64,000 bases of DNA from Streptomyces sp. NBC_01304 (GTDB lineage Bacteria; Actinomycetota; Actinomycetes; Streptomycetales; Streptomycetaceae): positions 3,348,001 through 3,412,000 of the forward strand of contig NZ_CP109055.1 of assembly GCF_035975855.1 (NCBI RefSeq). The letters run 5' to 3'. Made by a program: the position numbers and the translations under genes. Every line of letters begins with the position of its first letter. The first letter of the stretch is position 1. The notes below the pieces were generated by a model. It worked only from the letters and a program-made list of their open reading frames with translations. It was not told where the DNA came from and made no database searches. Of this stretch, positions 1-8,554 are shown in pieces.

Positions 1-794
1 GGCAGGTACTTGCGCACCAGGGTGCCGCGGTAGACGGAGAGCGCACCGCAGCAGCAGAGGACCGACTTCAGGCGGGAGTAGGCGGCCCGTTCGAAGAGGA
101 ACGAGTTGCCGTACCGCAGGTCCTGCAGGCGCGTGAAGATGTTGCTGTCGTGGTTGAGCGCGAGCACCATGCCGGTCGAGGCCATGATCTTCTCGTTGGC
201 CATCGGCAGCAGCAGCTCACGGACGGTGTCCCGGGAGAGCACCGTGTCGGAGTCCACGCACAGGAACAGGTCCGAGTACGGAGCCGCCTGGAAGCCGAGG
301 GCGAGCGCCTCGCGCTTGCCCTTGTTCTCGGGCTGGACGCTGACGGTGTACTTGACGCCCTTGGCCTCGAACTCGCGGCGCAGTTTCTTCGCCGTACGGA
401 TGCCGGAGGCGTCCGCGCTGGCGTCGTCGATGATGTGGACCTCGTTGGGGAGCCGGCTCTGCGCGAGCAGGCTGCGCATCCCCTGCTCGAACATCACCGG
501 GTCCTCGTTGTAGATCGGGATGACCGCGGTGACCCACGAGTTGTCGAGCAGCACCAGGTCTTCGCGGTCCGCCTTCGCGGGCCGGTAGAAGAGCGCCCCG
601 AACATCTTCAGGCCGAGCAGCCCCATCGCACCGAACGAGTACAGGTGGAGCGAGGTCGGGTCCAGCTTGGTGACGATCACCGCGGCGATGGCGAGGAAGA
701 AGAGGTACGAGACCTTCAGATGCCGCCTGCGCCGGTGCCGGCGGCGGCCGTCGGAATCCTCGGCCCCCGGTATGTACGCGTCTGCGTCACTCAC
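1..794 (-). CDS. GT2 polysaccharide synthase (hyaluronan-synthase-like), C-terminus cut by window edge
   Basis: A processive-type family 2 glycosyltransferase, predicted to polymerise a nucleotide-sugar substrate at the cytoplasmic face and export the chain. About 264 N-terminal residues are visible; the rest lies beyond position 1. A basic Arg/His-rich N-terminus (about residues 18-26) is followed by two membrane segments (about 28-65), then a GT-A fold that starts with VTAVIPIYNEDPVMF and has IDDASADASG, VDSDTVLSRDT (DxD-type metal site) and the conserved region around YGNSFLFERAAYS. The GTG start at 794-792 overlaps the stop of the upstream UDP-glucose dehydrogenase gene by 4 bp (GTGA), so the two are translationally coupled. 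That pairing suggests UDP-glucuronate is used by this synthase. The product could be hyaluronan-like or another glucuronate-containing beta-glycan; the sequence does not decide. Confidence 0.85.
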   Translation of the reverse strand, partial: MSDADAYIPGAEDSDGRRRHRRRRHLKVSYLFFLAIAAVIVTKLDPTSLHLYSFGAMGLLGLKMFGALFYRPAKADREDLVLLDNSWVTAVIPIYNEDPVMFEQGMRSLLAQSRLPNEVHIIDDASADASGIRTAKKLRREFEAKGVKYTVSVQPENKGKREALALGFQAAPYSDLFLCVDSDTVLSRDTVRELLLPMANEKIMASTGMVLALNHDSNIFTRLQDLRYGNSFLFERAAYSRLKSVLCCCGALSVYRGTLVRKYL

Positions 795-2062
795 AGCTTG
801 ACCACCTGGGGGTGGTCGGCCGTCCTGCCCCGGGTGTCGAAGAGCATCCCGGCGCGGTCGGACAGCTTGTCCAGGTCGAGCTCGCTGTGGTTCTGGAGCA
901 GGATCGTCAGGTCGGCCCGGGCCGCGCCCTCGAGGTAGTCCTCCTCGCGTGCCACCTCGGTGCCCTCGACGGTCCAGCCCTCGACCCGCGGGTCGTAGTA
1001 GACGAGTTCGGCGCCGCGCTCCAGCAGCAGCTCCGCCACGTCCACGGCGGGGCTCTCGCGCTGGTCCGAGATGTCCGGCTTGTAGGTCACGCCGAGCAGC
1101 AGGACGCGCGAGCCGCGCAGCGGCTTGCCCTGCTCGTTGAGGAGGTCGGCCGCGCGCGACACGACATGGGCGGGCATCCGCTGGTTGATCTCCTGCGCCA
1201 GCTCCACGAAGCGGAACGGGATGCCGAGCGAACGCACCTTGTACGAGAGGTAGTTGGGGTCGATCGGGATGCAGTGGCCGCCGACGCCGGGGCCGGGGTA
1301 GAACGGCGCGAAGCCGAAGGGCTTGCTGGAGGCGCAGCGGATCGCGTCCCACAGGTCGACGTCGATCTCGCGGCAGAACATCGCCATCTCGTTGACGAGG
1401 GCGATGTTGACGTGCCGGTACGTGTTCTCCAGGAGCTTGGCCATCTCGGCCTCGCGGGTGCCCTTGGCCTCCACCACGCCGCCCACGAAGCCCTCGTACA
1501 GGGCGCGGGCCGCCTTGGTGCAGTCCGGCGTGGTGCCGCCGACCACCTTGGGGGTGTTCTCCAGGCCGAAGTGCGGGTTGCCCGGGTCGATGCGCTCGGG
1601 CGAGAAGGCGAGGTGGAAGTCGACGCCCGCCTTCATGCCGCCGGCCTCCAGACGAGGGCGGACGACCTCGTCGGTGGTGCCGGGGTAGGTGGTGGACTCG
1701 AGGACGACCAGGGTGCCCGGGGTGAGATGAGCGGCGATGTCGGCCGTCGCGGCGTTCACCGCACCGAGGTTGGGGGCGCCGTGGTCGGTCAGCGGGGTCG
1801 GCACACAGATGACGACCGCCCCTGCCTCCGCGATGACCTCTGGGCTGTCGACCGCACGGAACCCCCGCTCGAGCATGGCGCGTACGTCGGCGTCACTGAT
1901 GTCGTCGACGTGCGAATTGCCCGAGTTCAGCCCCTCGATCACCGGTCGGCTCCGGTCCAGCCCCACGACCTTCAGGCCGGAGGCGGCGGCGGCTCGGGCA
2001 AGTGGCAGCCCGACGTAGCCGAGTCCGACGACGACGAGGTCAACACTGGTGTCTCTCTTCAC
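791..2062 (-). CDS. UDP-glucose/GDP-mannose dehydrogenase family
   Basis: Predicted NAD-dependent four-electron oxidation of a nucleotide sugar (probably UDP-glucose) to the uronic acid. The N-terminus shows the Rossmann motif VVGLGYVGLPLA. The catalytic region GPGVGGHCIPIDPNYL carries the thiohemiacetal-forming cysteine, and the C-terminal domain holds LLLGVTYKPDISDQRESP. At 423 aa the length is normal for the family. I chose the GTG start at 2062 (V-K-R-D-T-S-V-D) because it directly precedes the Rossmann strand and has a GGGGTGGGA-like ribosome site upstream; an in-frame extension to 2122 has no family counterpart. The gene is coupled to the downstream GT2 synthase, which strongly suggests it supplies that enzyme with uronic acid. 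A UDP-ManNAc dehydrogenase role is less likely but not excluded. Confidence 0.9.
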   Translation of the reverse strand: MKRDTSVDLVVVGLGYVGLPLARAAAASGLKVVGLDRSRPVIEGLNSGNSHVDDISDADVRAMLERGFRAVDSPEVIAEAGAVVICVPTPLTDHGAPNLGAVNAATADIAAHLTPGTLVVLESTTYPGTTDEVVRPRLEAGGMKAGVDFHLAFSPERIDPGNPHFGLENTPKVVGGTTPDCTKAARALYEGFVGGVVEAKGTREAEMAKLLENTYRHVNIALVNEMAMFCREIDVDLWDAIRCASSKPFGFAPFYPGPGVGGHCIPIDPNYLSYKVRSLGIPFRFVELAQEINQRMPAHVVSRAADLLNEQGKPLRGSRVLLLGVTYKPDISDQRESPAVDVAELLLERGAELVYYDPRVEGWTVEGTEVAREEDYLEGAARADLTILLQNHSELDLDKLSDRAGMLFDTRGRTADHPQVVKL

Positions 2063-2371
2063 GGCAATGCATCCCACCCCGGCGCCGCCGGCCCACCCCA
2101 GACAGCGAGCGGCAAGGCGCACAAGTTTTCTAAGAATCGAATAAGCAAATGAGTCGTGATGCTAACAACGTCTTCACAAGTGATCACATGTTGTGCACAG
2201 TCTCGATTCTCACAACACATCACGTACAACCCTGGGGCCTCATTGCGTGTCGGTCCGTACGCAGTCGTGTCCGACGCCGGACACGGGCCCGGTGCCGCGC
2301 ACGGCGGCGGGTAGTGTCTGCGCCGATCCAGCCGCCGGGCGCACCGCCCCGCGCCCCCGAAGGAGTTTTCC
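2063..2371. promoter_or_regulatory. Divergent promoter region of the exopolysaccharide locus
   Basis: This 309 bp stretch lies between the leftward dehydrogenase/synthase operon and the rightward CBM3-GH16 gene. Its left part (about 2120-2225) is unusually AT-rich for this chromosome. It contains TGTTGTG at 2189-2195 and its inverted copy CACAACA at 2211-2217, 15 bp apart, and a palindromic TGTGCACA at 2192-2199. These could be operator elements shared by both directions. No gene is seen here. Confidence 0.45.
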
Positions 2372-3796
2372 GTGGCGACCTCACGCCGCCGGCCGCGTCG
2401 CCGCAGCCGCATAGCCAGAGCGTTCAAGATCCTGCTTCTGGTGGCCGTCCTGGCCGGTGCCGTCCTGGCCGCCAAGCCGCTGTGGCGGCACTTCAACCCG
2501 GAGCCCTCGGAGCTCACCGTGCGGTACCGGACGTCTACCGCGGCCGAGGCCGATGCCGCGCGGCCGTGGCTGGAGGTGTTCAACACCTCCGACAAGCCGG
2601 TGCCGCTGAGCGAGGTCACCGTGCGGTACTACTTCACTGCCGACGGGTCCGCCACGTACCGCTTCAACTGCGTGGAAGCGGCGATGGGTTGCTCGAATCT
2701 GACCGGCACGGTCGTCGCCATGGACTCCCCCGGCGACAAGGCCGATCACTACCTGGAGCTCGGATTCACCGAGAAGGCAGGGGTGTTGAAGCCCGGCGAG
2801 AACAGCCGGGGCCTGGAGCTCCAGCTGTTCAGGACCGACCACAAGCCGCTGCGGCAGGCCGACGACTGGTCGTTCGACGCCTCCAAGACGTCGTACCAGA
2901 ACTCCGACCGGATCACCGCGTACAAGCGCGGCGACCTGGTGTGGGGCAACGAGCCCGACGGCGCCAAGACCGACTCGGCCGCCGCGCCCGAAGCCAAGCC
3001 CTCCGTCGAGCTCCCCGAAGGGGCGGTCTTCGACAACTTCAGCTACCGCGGGCCGAAGGACACCGCGCTGTTCAAGCACGGCTGGCTGGTACGCACCAGC
3101 AAGGGCGGCCCTGGCGTCGAGAACACCTGGACGGCGAAGAACATCTCCTTCCCCGCCGACGACAAGGCAGTTGACGGACAGGTGCTGCAGCTGCGGGCCT
3201 CCACCGACGGCACCAAGGCCGGCACCCGGCAGGCTGCCCTCGGCTCCAAGGAGCAGAAGTTCCGCTACGGCACCTACGCGGCGCGCATCCACTTCACCGA
3301 CAAGCCGACGTCCGGCAAGAACGGCGACCCCGTCAACCAGACCTTCTTCACCATCGGCGGCTCCGGCGCGAAGTACAGCGAGCTCGACAACGAGTACATG
3401 CCGAACGGCGGTTGGGGCGCACCCGGCCCCAAGCTGGACACCACCAGCTGGCGGCACGCCGGGGAGGGCGACCGCGTCACCAAGAAGCACATGGAGAGCC
3501 TGGCCGGCTGGCACACCATGCTGATCCAGGTCGAGAAGGACAAGGTCACGTACACCATCGACGGCCGGGTCCTGTACCGCAGCGGCAAGGCCTACGCGCC
3601 GCGCGCCGACATGGCGATCAACTTCAACACCTGGTTCGTGGACCTGTCGTTCGCGGGCGAGCGGGTCTGGGACATGAAGATCGACTGGATCTACCACCAG
3701 GCCGACAAGAAGCTCACCGCCAAGGAGGCCGAAGCGGCCGCGAAGTCCTTCGAGGACGGCGGCGTGAGCTACTTCGACACGTTGCGGGCTTCCTGA
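2372..3796 (+). CDS. Membrane-anchored CBM3-GH16 glycoside hydrolase-like protein
   Basis: A predicted cell-surface polysaccharide-active protein of 474 aa. The order is: Arg-rich N-terminus; one membrane/signal segment (about residues 16-32, ILLLVAVLAGAVLAA) with no clear cleavage site; a family 3 carbohydrate-binding module (about 48-195: VTVRYYFTADG, GCSNLTGT, ADHYLELGFT, KTSYQNSDRIT, LVWGNEPDG); a linker; and a GH16-like laminarinase/lichenase fold (about 220-455). The GH16 signature ExDxE appears as ELDNE in SELDNEYMPN, so the catalytic acids are kept. The GTG start follows a GGAG site. It is divergent from the synthase/dehydrogenase pair and probably trims, binds or releases the polymer they make. 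CBM3 modules bind cellulose-like chains, hinting at a beta-1,4-rich polymer; that is inference. Confidence 0.85.
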   Translation: MATSRRRPRRRSRIARAFKILLLVAVLAGAVLAAKPLWRHFNPEPSELTVRYRTSTAAEADAARPWLEVFNTSDKPVPLSEVTVRYYFTADGSATYRFNCVEAAMGCSNLTGTVVAMDSPGDKADHYLELGFTEKAGVLKPGENSRGLELQLFRTDHKPLRQADDWSFDASKTSYQNSDRITAYKRGDLVWGNEPDGAKTDSAAAPEAKPSVELPEGAVFDNFSYRGPKDTALFKHGWLVRTSKGGPGVENTWTAKNISFPADDKAVDGQVLQLRASTDGTKAGTRQAALGSKEQKFRYGTYAARIHFTDKPTSGKNGDPVNQTFFTIGGSGAKYSELDNEYMPNGGWGAPGPKLDTTSWRHAGEGDRVTKKHMESLAGWHTMLIQVEKDKVTYTIDGRVLYRSGKAYAPRADMAINFNTWFVDLSFAGERVWDMKIDWIYHQADKKLTAKEAEAAAKSFEDGGVSYFDTLRAS

Positions 3797-3828
3797 CCCT
3801 TTCGACACGTTGCGGGCTTCCTGACCCT
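3773..3828 (+). repeat. Exact 28-bp tandem duplication spanning the GH16 stop codon
   Basis: Positions 3773-3800 and 3801-3828 are identical 28-bp units beginning TTCGACACG and ending CCTGACCCT. The first copy contains the last codons and TGA of the CBM3-GH16 gene. The second copy lies outside the reading frame and also supplies the left arm of the terminator hairpin. Confidence 0.95.
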
Positions 3829-3855
3829 GAGCTGTCACCGCGGCGCAGGGTCAGG
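3820..3855 (+). terminator. Hairpin after CBM3-GH16 gene
   Basis: CCTGACCCTG (3820-3829) pairs perfectly with CAGGGTCAGG (3846-3855) across a 16-nt loop. There is no T-tract, as is common for Streptomyces terminators. The upstream copy of the 28-bp duplication offers a second possible left arm. Confidence 0.7.
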
Positions 3856-3919
3856 GTGTGACGGGGTGGCCAACGAGGCCCGCGGCCCGCGATCAGCGGT
3901 GTACGCGGCGGAGGGGAGC

Positions 3920-4486
3920 TCAGGAGGCGACGCGTTCGCCGGACGGATCGGCGACCACGATCTGGATGTGCGGCGGGGCGTACCTGCGGGCCTTGTCGAC
4001 CATCTTGGCCACATCGACCTGGTGCCGGGGAACGGATACGTACAGCGGGGCCGGTACGGCCGGGTTCGGCGGCGGTACGTTCGATCCGGCCGGCAGGGTC
4101 ATGCCCTGCCGCAACCGCACCCCGATGAAGGCGTGTTCACCGTACGGGGGCGTTGCCACGACGAACTGGGTGACATCGGTCCACGGCAGGATCACGTTCC
4201 CGATCTGCACTCTGGGCGGGCCGAAGTAGAACAGGATGCGCCGGGTGCTGTGCCAGGACGATATGAGCGGGATCGCGAAGACGATCACCGCACCGCCCTT
4301 CATCTCGAGCGCCCACCCGAGGAACAGAGCGAGGGCCACCACGGCCGCGATCGCCCCCCACAACCCGAACAGGTCCTGCGGGGTGAGCGGGCGCGACACC
4401 TTGTAGCGCTGCCATCGCATACCGCGCCTGGGCCGCCACTCTGCGCCCGCCGGGGAATTCGGGTACGGCGAATTCGGATACGACAT
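3920..4486 (-). CDS. Two-helix membrane protein of unknown function
   Basis: A 188-aa protein I do not recognise. A short Pro/Asn/Ser-rich N-terminus (SYPNSPYPNSPAG) and a basic stretch are followed by two adjacent membrane helices (about 45-85, LFGLWGAIAAVVALALFLGW and GGAVIVFAIPLI). A soluble C-terminal domain of about 100 residues begins RRILFYFGPPRVQIGNVILPW. The helical hairpin followed by a beta-rich domain that starts with a substrate-like strand resembles bacterial PH-domain membrane proteins, but this is only a fold guess. The ATG at 4486 was preferred to longer in-frame extensions because the extension shows no membrane-protein character and crosses a direct repeat. Confidence 0.7.
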   Translation of the reverse strand: MSYPNSPYPNSPAGAEWRPRRGMRWQRYKVSRPLTPQDLFGLWGAIAAVVALALFLGWALEMKGGAVIVFAIPLISSWHSTRRILFYFGPPRVQIGNVILPWTDVTQFVVATPPYGEHAFIGVRLRQGMTLPAGSNVPPPNPAVPAPLYVSVPRHQVDVAKMVDKARRYAPPHIQIVVADPSGERVAS

Positions 4487-4493
4487 CACGCAC

Positions 4494-4529
4494 ACCTCTG
4501 AGCTTGACGGATACCTCTGAGCGTGACGG
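4494..4529. repeat. Short direct repeat upstream of membrane protein
   Basis: ACCTCTGAGCTTGACGG (4494-4510) recurs with one mismatch at 4513-4529, a period of 19 bp. It sits just upstream of the ATG at 4486 on the minus strand, where it could be a regulatory site or a simple slippage product. Confidence 0.7.
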
Positions 4530-4892
4530 TCCGCCCTCGGGGCAAAGATCACTGCCGGGACCCTAGCGGCGTGCGGACGCCCTGGCTTGGACAAAATTGC
4601 CCTCGCCGCTCACTGTTCCTGCTCCGCCTCCAAGTGCGGCGGCACCGGCCCGAAGCAACCCACGAGCAACAGCAGCAGCACCGGAAGAACAAGTAGCCGC
4701 GCATGAATGCCCCTTGCACCACCCTGCACGGCCCCCGCCACACACCGGGAGCACGAAACGCAACCGGATAGGCCACGAAAGGCCAGATGCAGCGGGCTGG
4801 CACCCGCAGCTGATCGGCTGCATGACCGGTCACCAGCCTCCTCAGGGCACCTCGCACGCCTGGCCCTTCCTGGGGAGCACGGACCGCGCGAA

Positions 4893-5858
4893 GTGGACGT
4901 ACGCCCCAAGGACGGCCGGGGACGCACCGAGCTTCTCGACCGGGAGGACGCGCTCAACAGCAGCTTGGTCAAACTGGTCTGCCGGCTTCTCGCCACGGCA
5001 TTCGCCACGGGGCTCGCCCTCGAGACCACCGGGTTCCGGCCCTACTTCTGGGGCACTGCCGCTGCCCTCACTCTGACCGGGGCCCTACGGGTAGCAGGCC
5101 GAATGAACCGCGGCCGCAACAAGGCCGCCACACGGGCGGCCACGATCCTGCTCGCCTTCGCGCTGCTCCTGGCCACTGGTGGAAGCCCTCTCGCCGACGA
5201 CTCGGGCCCGTCCCAGACGCAGGCCCTGTTCACCGTCGTCCTCGCCGTGGCCGTCACCGGCCTCTGCCTGCTCGTGCGGCAATGGTCATGGAGCGGATGG
5301 GTGGTCTGGGGCGGCTCCATCGTCGTGGGTCTGGTGGTCGCTCCACTGGCGGCCTCGGGCCTCGTGCTTCATCAGTTGTACGCGGACGAACTCGGCCTGG
5401 CCCCGGGGGACGTCGACGTACCCGGACTCTGGCAGCCGGCCTCAGCCACCCGGCTGCTTCTCGCGATGGCCTTGATCTTCGTGATCCCCTGGGCGCTGCG
5501 CTCACCCGCCGAAACTGCCGAAGCTGCCGAGCAAGCCGCTCAGACGGGAATGCAACCCCCGCCCTACTTCGGGATCGAGCCGACCTGGGCCTGCATCGTG
5601 CCAACGGTTCCTCTGGACGAACTCAGTACACAAGGCGGGACCATCGACCCCCGTCGGCCGACACCGATCGGGGCCGCACCGGGGGACTGTGCCAAGGCAG
5701 AGCATCGCCGAGCCCGCGAATGCCGCGCCGCTGCCCCTGGGGCATCTATCGGGCGTCAGCTCGCCAATTGGCAGCCTGTGCGCAGCCGTTACGTTGTCGC
5801 AATCACCGCGGCCGCGACAGGGCACCGGGCCGGTGGAAGGATCCGTCCAACCCGCTGA
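4893..5858 (+). CDS. Polytopic membrane protein, start and C-terminus uncertain
   Basis: An unrecognised integral membrane protein. At least four hydrophobic helices are visible in order: VKLVCRLLATAFATGLAL; ATILLAFALLLATGG; ALFTVVLAVAVTGLCLLV followed by VVWGGSIVVGLVVAPLAASGLVL; and LLLAMALIFVIPWAL. A cytoplasmic tail contains YFGIEPTWACIVPTVPLDEL. The frame is open from 4707, but codons before about 4890 do not look coding, so the in-frame GTG at 4893 is proposed. After about 5685 the composition changes and the next frame looks more gene-like. A frameshift near the G5 run at 5681-5685 is therefore possible, and the annotated last 55 residues may be wrong. Confidence 0.55.
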   Translation: MDVRPKDGRGRTELLDREDALNSSLVKLVCRLLATAFATGLALETTGFRPYFWGTAAALTLTGALRVAGRMNRGRNKAATRAATILLAFALLLATGGSPLADDSGPSQTQALFTVVLAVAVTGLCLLVRQWSWSGWVVWGGSIVVGLVVAPLAASGLVLHQLYADELGLAPGDVDVPGLWQPASATRLLLAMALIFVIPWALRSPAETAEAAEQAAQTGMQPPPYFGIEPTWACIVPTVPLDELSTQGGTIDPRRPTPIGAAPGDCAKAEHRRARECRAAAPGASIGRQLANWQPVRSRYVVAITAAATGHRAGGRIRPTR

Positions 5859-5896
5859 CCAGGTGGGCGCTACCCCAACTTCGCCCTGGAGGCGCC

Positions 5897-6680
5897 GTGT
5901 TGACCCGTTCCCCGCTGCCGCTCATAGCCGTCGCCGCGGTTGTCCTGCTCGCCGGCTGCAGCAGCACCGAATCGAACGCCAAGAGCGGCAAGGTGCCGCT
6001 GGTCAAGGAAGGGAAGCTGGTCGACTGCACCGGGCTTCCCTACGCTCCCTTCGAGGTCGAGAAGGACGGCAAGGTCGTCGGCTTCGACATGGATCTGATG
6101 GACCTTGTCGCCAAGAAGTTGAAGGTCGAACACGTGCCGAAGGACACCCCCCTTCGACGGCATCGAGTCGGGCGAGAACTTCAACACCAACAAGTGTGAC
6201 CTGGCCGCCGCCGGCATGACCATCACCCCGGAGCGCGCGAAGAAGTTCGACTTCTCGGATCCCTACTTCGACGCATCCCAGGCCCTGATCACCAAGAAGG
6301 GCGCCGGCTACGCCGACCTCGCCGCGCTCAAGGGCAAGAAGCTCGGCGTGCAGCAGAGCACCACGGGCGAGGAGTACGCGAAGAAGAACGGCGAGGGCGT
6401 CGAGCTCGTGCAGTTCGAGGACTCCGGTCTGCAGCTCGCCGCGCTGGCGTCCGGCAAGGTCGACGCCGTCATCAACGACAACGGTCTGCTCTTCGAACAC
6501 GCCAGGACGCACCCGGAGTTCGAGGTGACCACCGAGTTCGAGACCGGCGAAAAGTACGGCATCGGCGTCAAGAAGGACAACAAGGAGCTTCTCAAGGTGA
6601 TCAACGACGTCCTGGCCAAGGCGAAGAAGGACGGCACGTACGACGAGATCTACAAGAAGTGGTTCCCGGCCGCCCGCTGA
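5897..6680 (+). pseudogene. Amino-acid ABC transporter substrate-binding lipoprotein, frameshifted
   Basis: A family 3 (glutamate/polar amino-acid) solute-binding lipoprotein. It starts with GTG at 5897 behind a GGAGG site and has a lipoprotein signal ending in LLAGC (cysteine about residue 21). The mature part begins near VDCTGLPYAPFEV and matches the family up to VPKDTP. There the frame breaks: a run of six C at 6147-6152 has one base too many, and the original frame stops at 6199. Dropping one C restores FDGIESGENFNTNKCDLAAAGMT and the rest of the protein to the TGA at 6680 (GVQQSTTGEEY, INDNGLLFEHA, YDEIYKKWFP). Intact, it would be about 260 aa and would feed the permease and ATPase genes downstream. 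Sequencing error in the C-run and true inactivation are both possible. Confidence 0.85.
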
Positions 6681-6714
6681 CCGAGCAGCGCCACCACTGA
6701 GGAGATCGTCATAT

Positions 6715-7500
6715 ATGTCCATGTCCAAGAGGCAGCAGGCCAAGGTGATGCGCTATGCGCAGTACGCCGTGCTCGCCGCCGCGCTGATCGCCATAGTGCT
6801 GATGGCCGACTGGGGCGAGGTCCGCCGCGCCTTCTTCAACATCGAGGTGGCCCGGAACCAGTTCCCGGATGTCATCACCACGGCGCTGGTCAACACCCTC
6901 ATCTACACCGCGATGGGCTTCAGTTTCGGCCTCGGTCTCGGCCTGGTCCTGGCGCTGATGCGCTTGTCCAAGGTGGCGCCCAACCGGTGGCTGGCGATCG
7001 CCTACATCGAGCTTTTCCGAGGGCTCCCCGCCCTGCTTGTGTTCATCGCCCTGGGCTACGGCGTGCCCCTGGCGTTCTCGCTGAACATCGATCACTACAT
7101 CACCGTGATGCTGGCGCTCGGCCTGGTCGGCGCCGCCTATATGGCGGAGACGATCCGGGCCGGCATCCAGGCGGTGCCCAAGGGGCAGATGGAAGCGGCC
7201 AGGTCACTGGGCATGTCCCAGGGACGCGCGATGATCTCCATCGTCATCCCGCAGGCCTTCCGGATCGTGCTGCCGCCGCTCACCAACGAGCTGATCCTGC
7301 TGACCAAGGACTCGTCCCTGGTGTACCTGCTCGGCATGACGGCGGCGCAGTACGAGCTCGCCAAGTTCGGGCGCGACGCGCTCATCACCAATCAGAGCCT
7401 CACTCCGATCCTGGTGGCGGGCCTCTGCTACCTGGTCATCACGATCCCGCTCGGCCAGGTCGTCCGGCGGCTCGAGGCCCGTACCGCGAAGGCCAGGTGA
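6715..7500 (+). CDS. Amino-acid ABC transporter permease (HisM/GlnP family)
   Basis: The membrane subunit of a polar amino-acid importer, 261 aa. Helices begin at about residues 12 (YAVLAAALIAIVLMA), 58 (LIYTAMGFSFGLGLGLVLAL), 95 (RGLPALLVFIALGYG), 127 (YITVMLALGLVGAAYMAE) and 235. The EAA loop that contacts the ATPase reads EAARSLGMSQGRAM and is followed by IVIPQAFRIVLPPLTNE. It starts at ATG 6715 behind GGAG, 34 bp after the binding-protein gene, and is followed after 6 bp by the ATPase gene. The three form one operon. Substrate is likely glutamate or a related amino acid, judged from the binding-protein family only. Confidence 0.93.
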   Translation: MSMSKRQQAKVMRYAQYAVLAAALIAIVLMADWGEVRRAFFNIEVARNQFPDVITTALVNTLIYTAMGFSFGLGLGLVLALMRLSKVAPNRWLAIAYIELFRGLPALLVFIALGYGVPLAFSLNIDHYITVMLALGLVGAAYMAETIRAGIQAVPKGQMEAARSLGMSQGRAMISIVIPQAFRIVLPPLTNELILLTKDSSLVYLLGMTAAQYELAKFGRDALITNQSLTPILVAGLCYLVITIPLGQVVRRLEARTAKAR

Positions 7501-7506
7501 CCGGCG

Positions 7507-8319
<813 letters not shown>

Positions 8320-8332
8320 GAGGTACGTGCCT

Positions 8333-8362
8333 CCGCGGTGGAGCCAGCCGGCTCCACCGCGG
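8333..8362 (+). terminator. Strong hairpin ending the ABC transporter operon
   Basis: CCGCGGTGGAGCC (8333-8345) pairs perfectly with GGCTCCACCGCGG (8350-8362) around a 4-nt AGCC loop, starting 13 bp after the ATPase stop. The following 190 bp up to the convergent tdk gene shows no gene. Confidence 0.85.
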
Positions 8363-8554
8363 TCCGCCGCCCCCAGTTCGTGCGGGAACCCCGCCCCGCA
8401 GACCGCGCGGCCCGCAGCAGTCCGCCGCCGGAGGGGCCGCCTTCGCGGCCGTCCTGCTGAGTCTGGCGGCGTGAGCAAGGACCTTCGCCGGAATCGGCCC
8501 AGCAATCCATTTCCACGACTCCGGGAAACGAAGTCCGCCCGACCGGCCTTCGGC

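Noticed and set aside
2381..3838. 485-codon minus-strand frame over the CBM3-GH16 gene
   Set aside because: Val/Gly/Leu-rich shadow; the plus strand has CBM3 and GH16 motifs.
8363..8554. Possible short gene GTGAGCAAGGACC... near 8471 between the ABC operon and tdk
   Set aside because: Fewer than 30 codons of non-typical composition, no ribosome site, no homology recognised.
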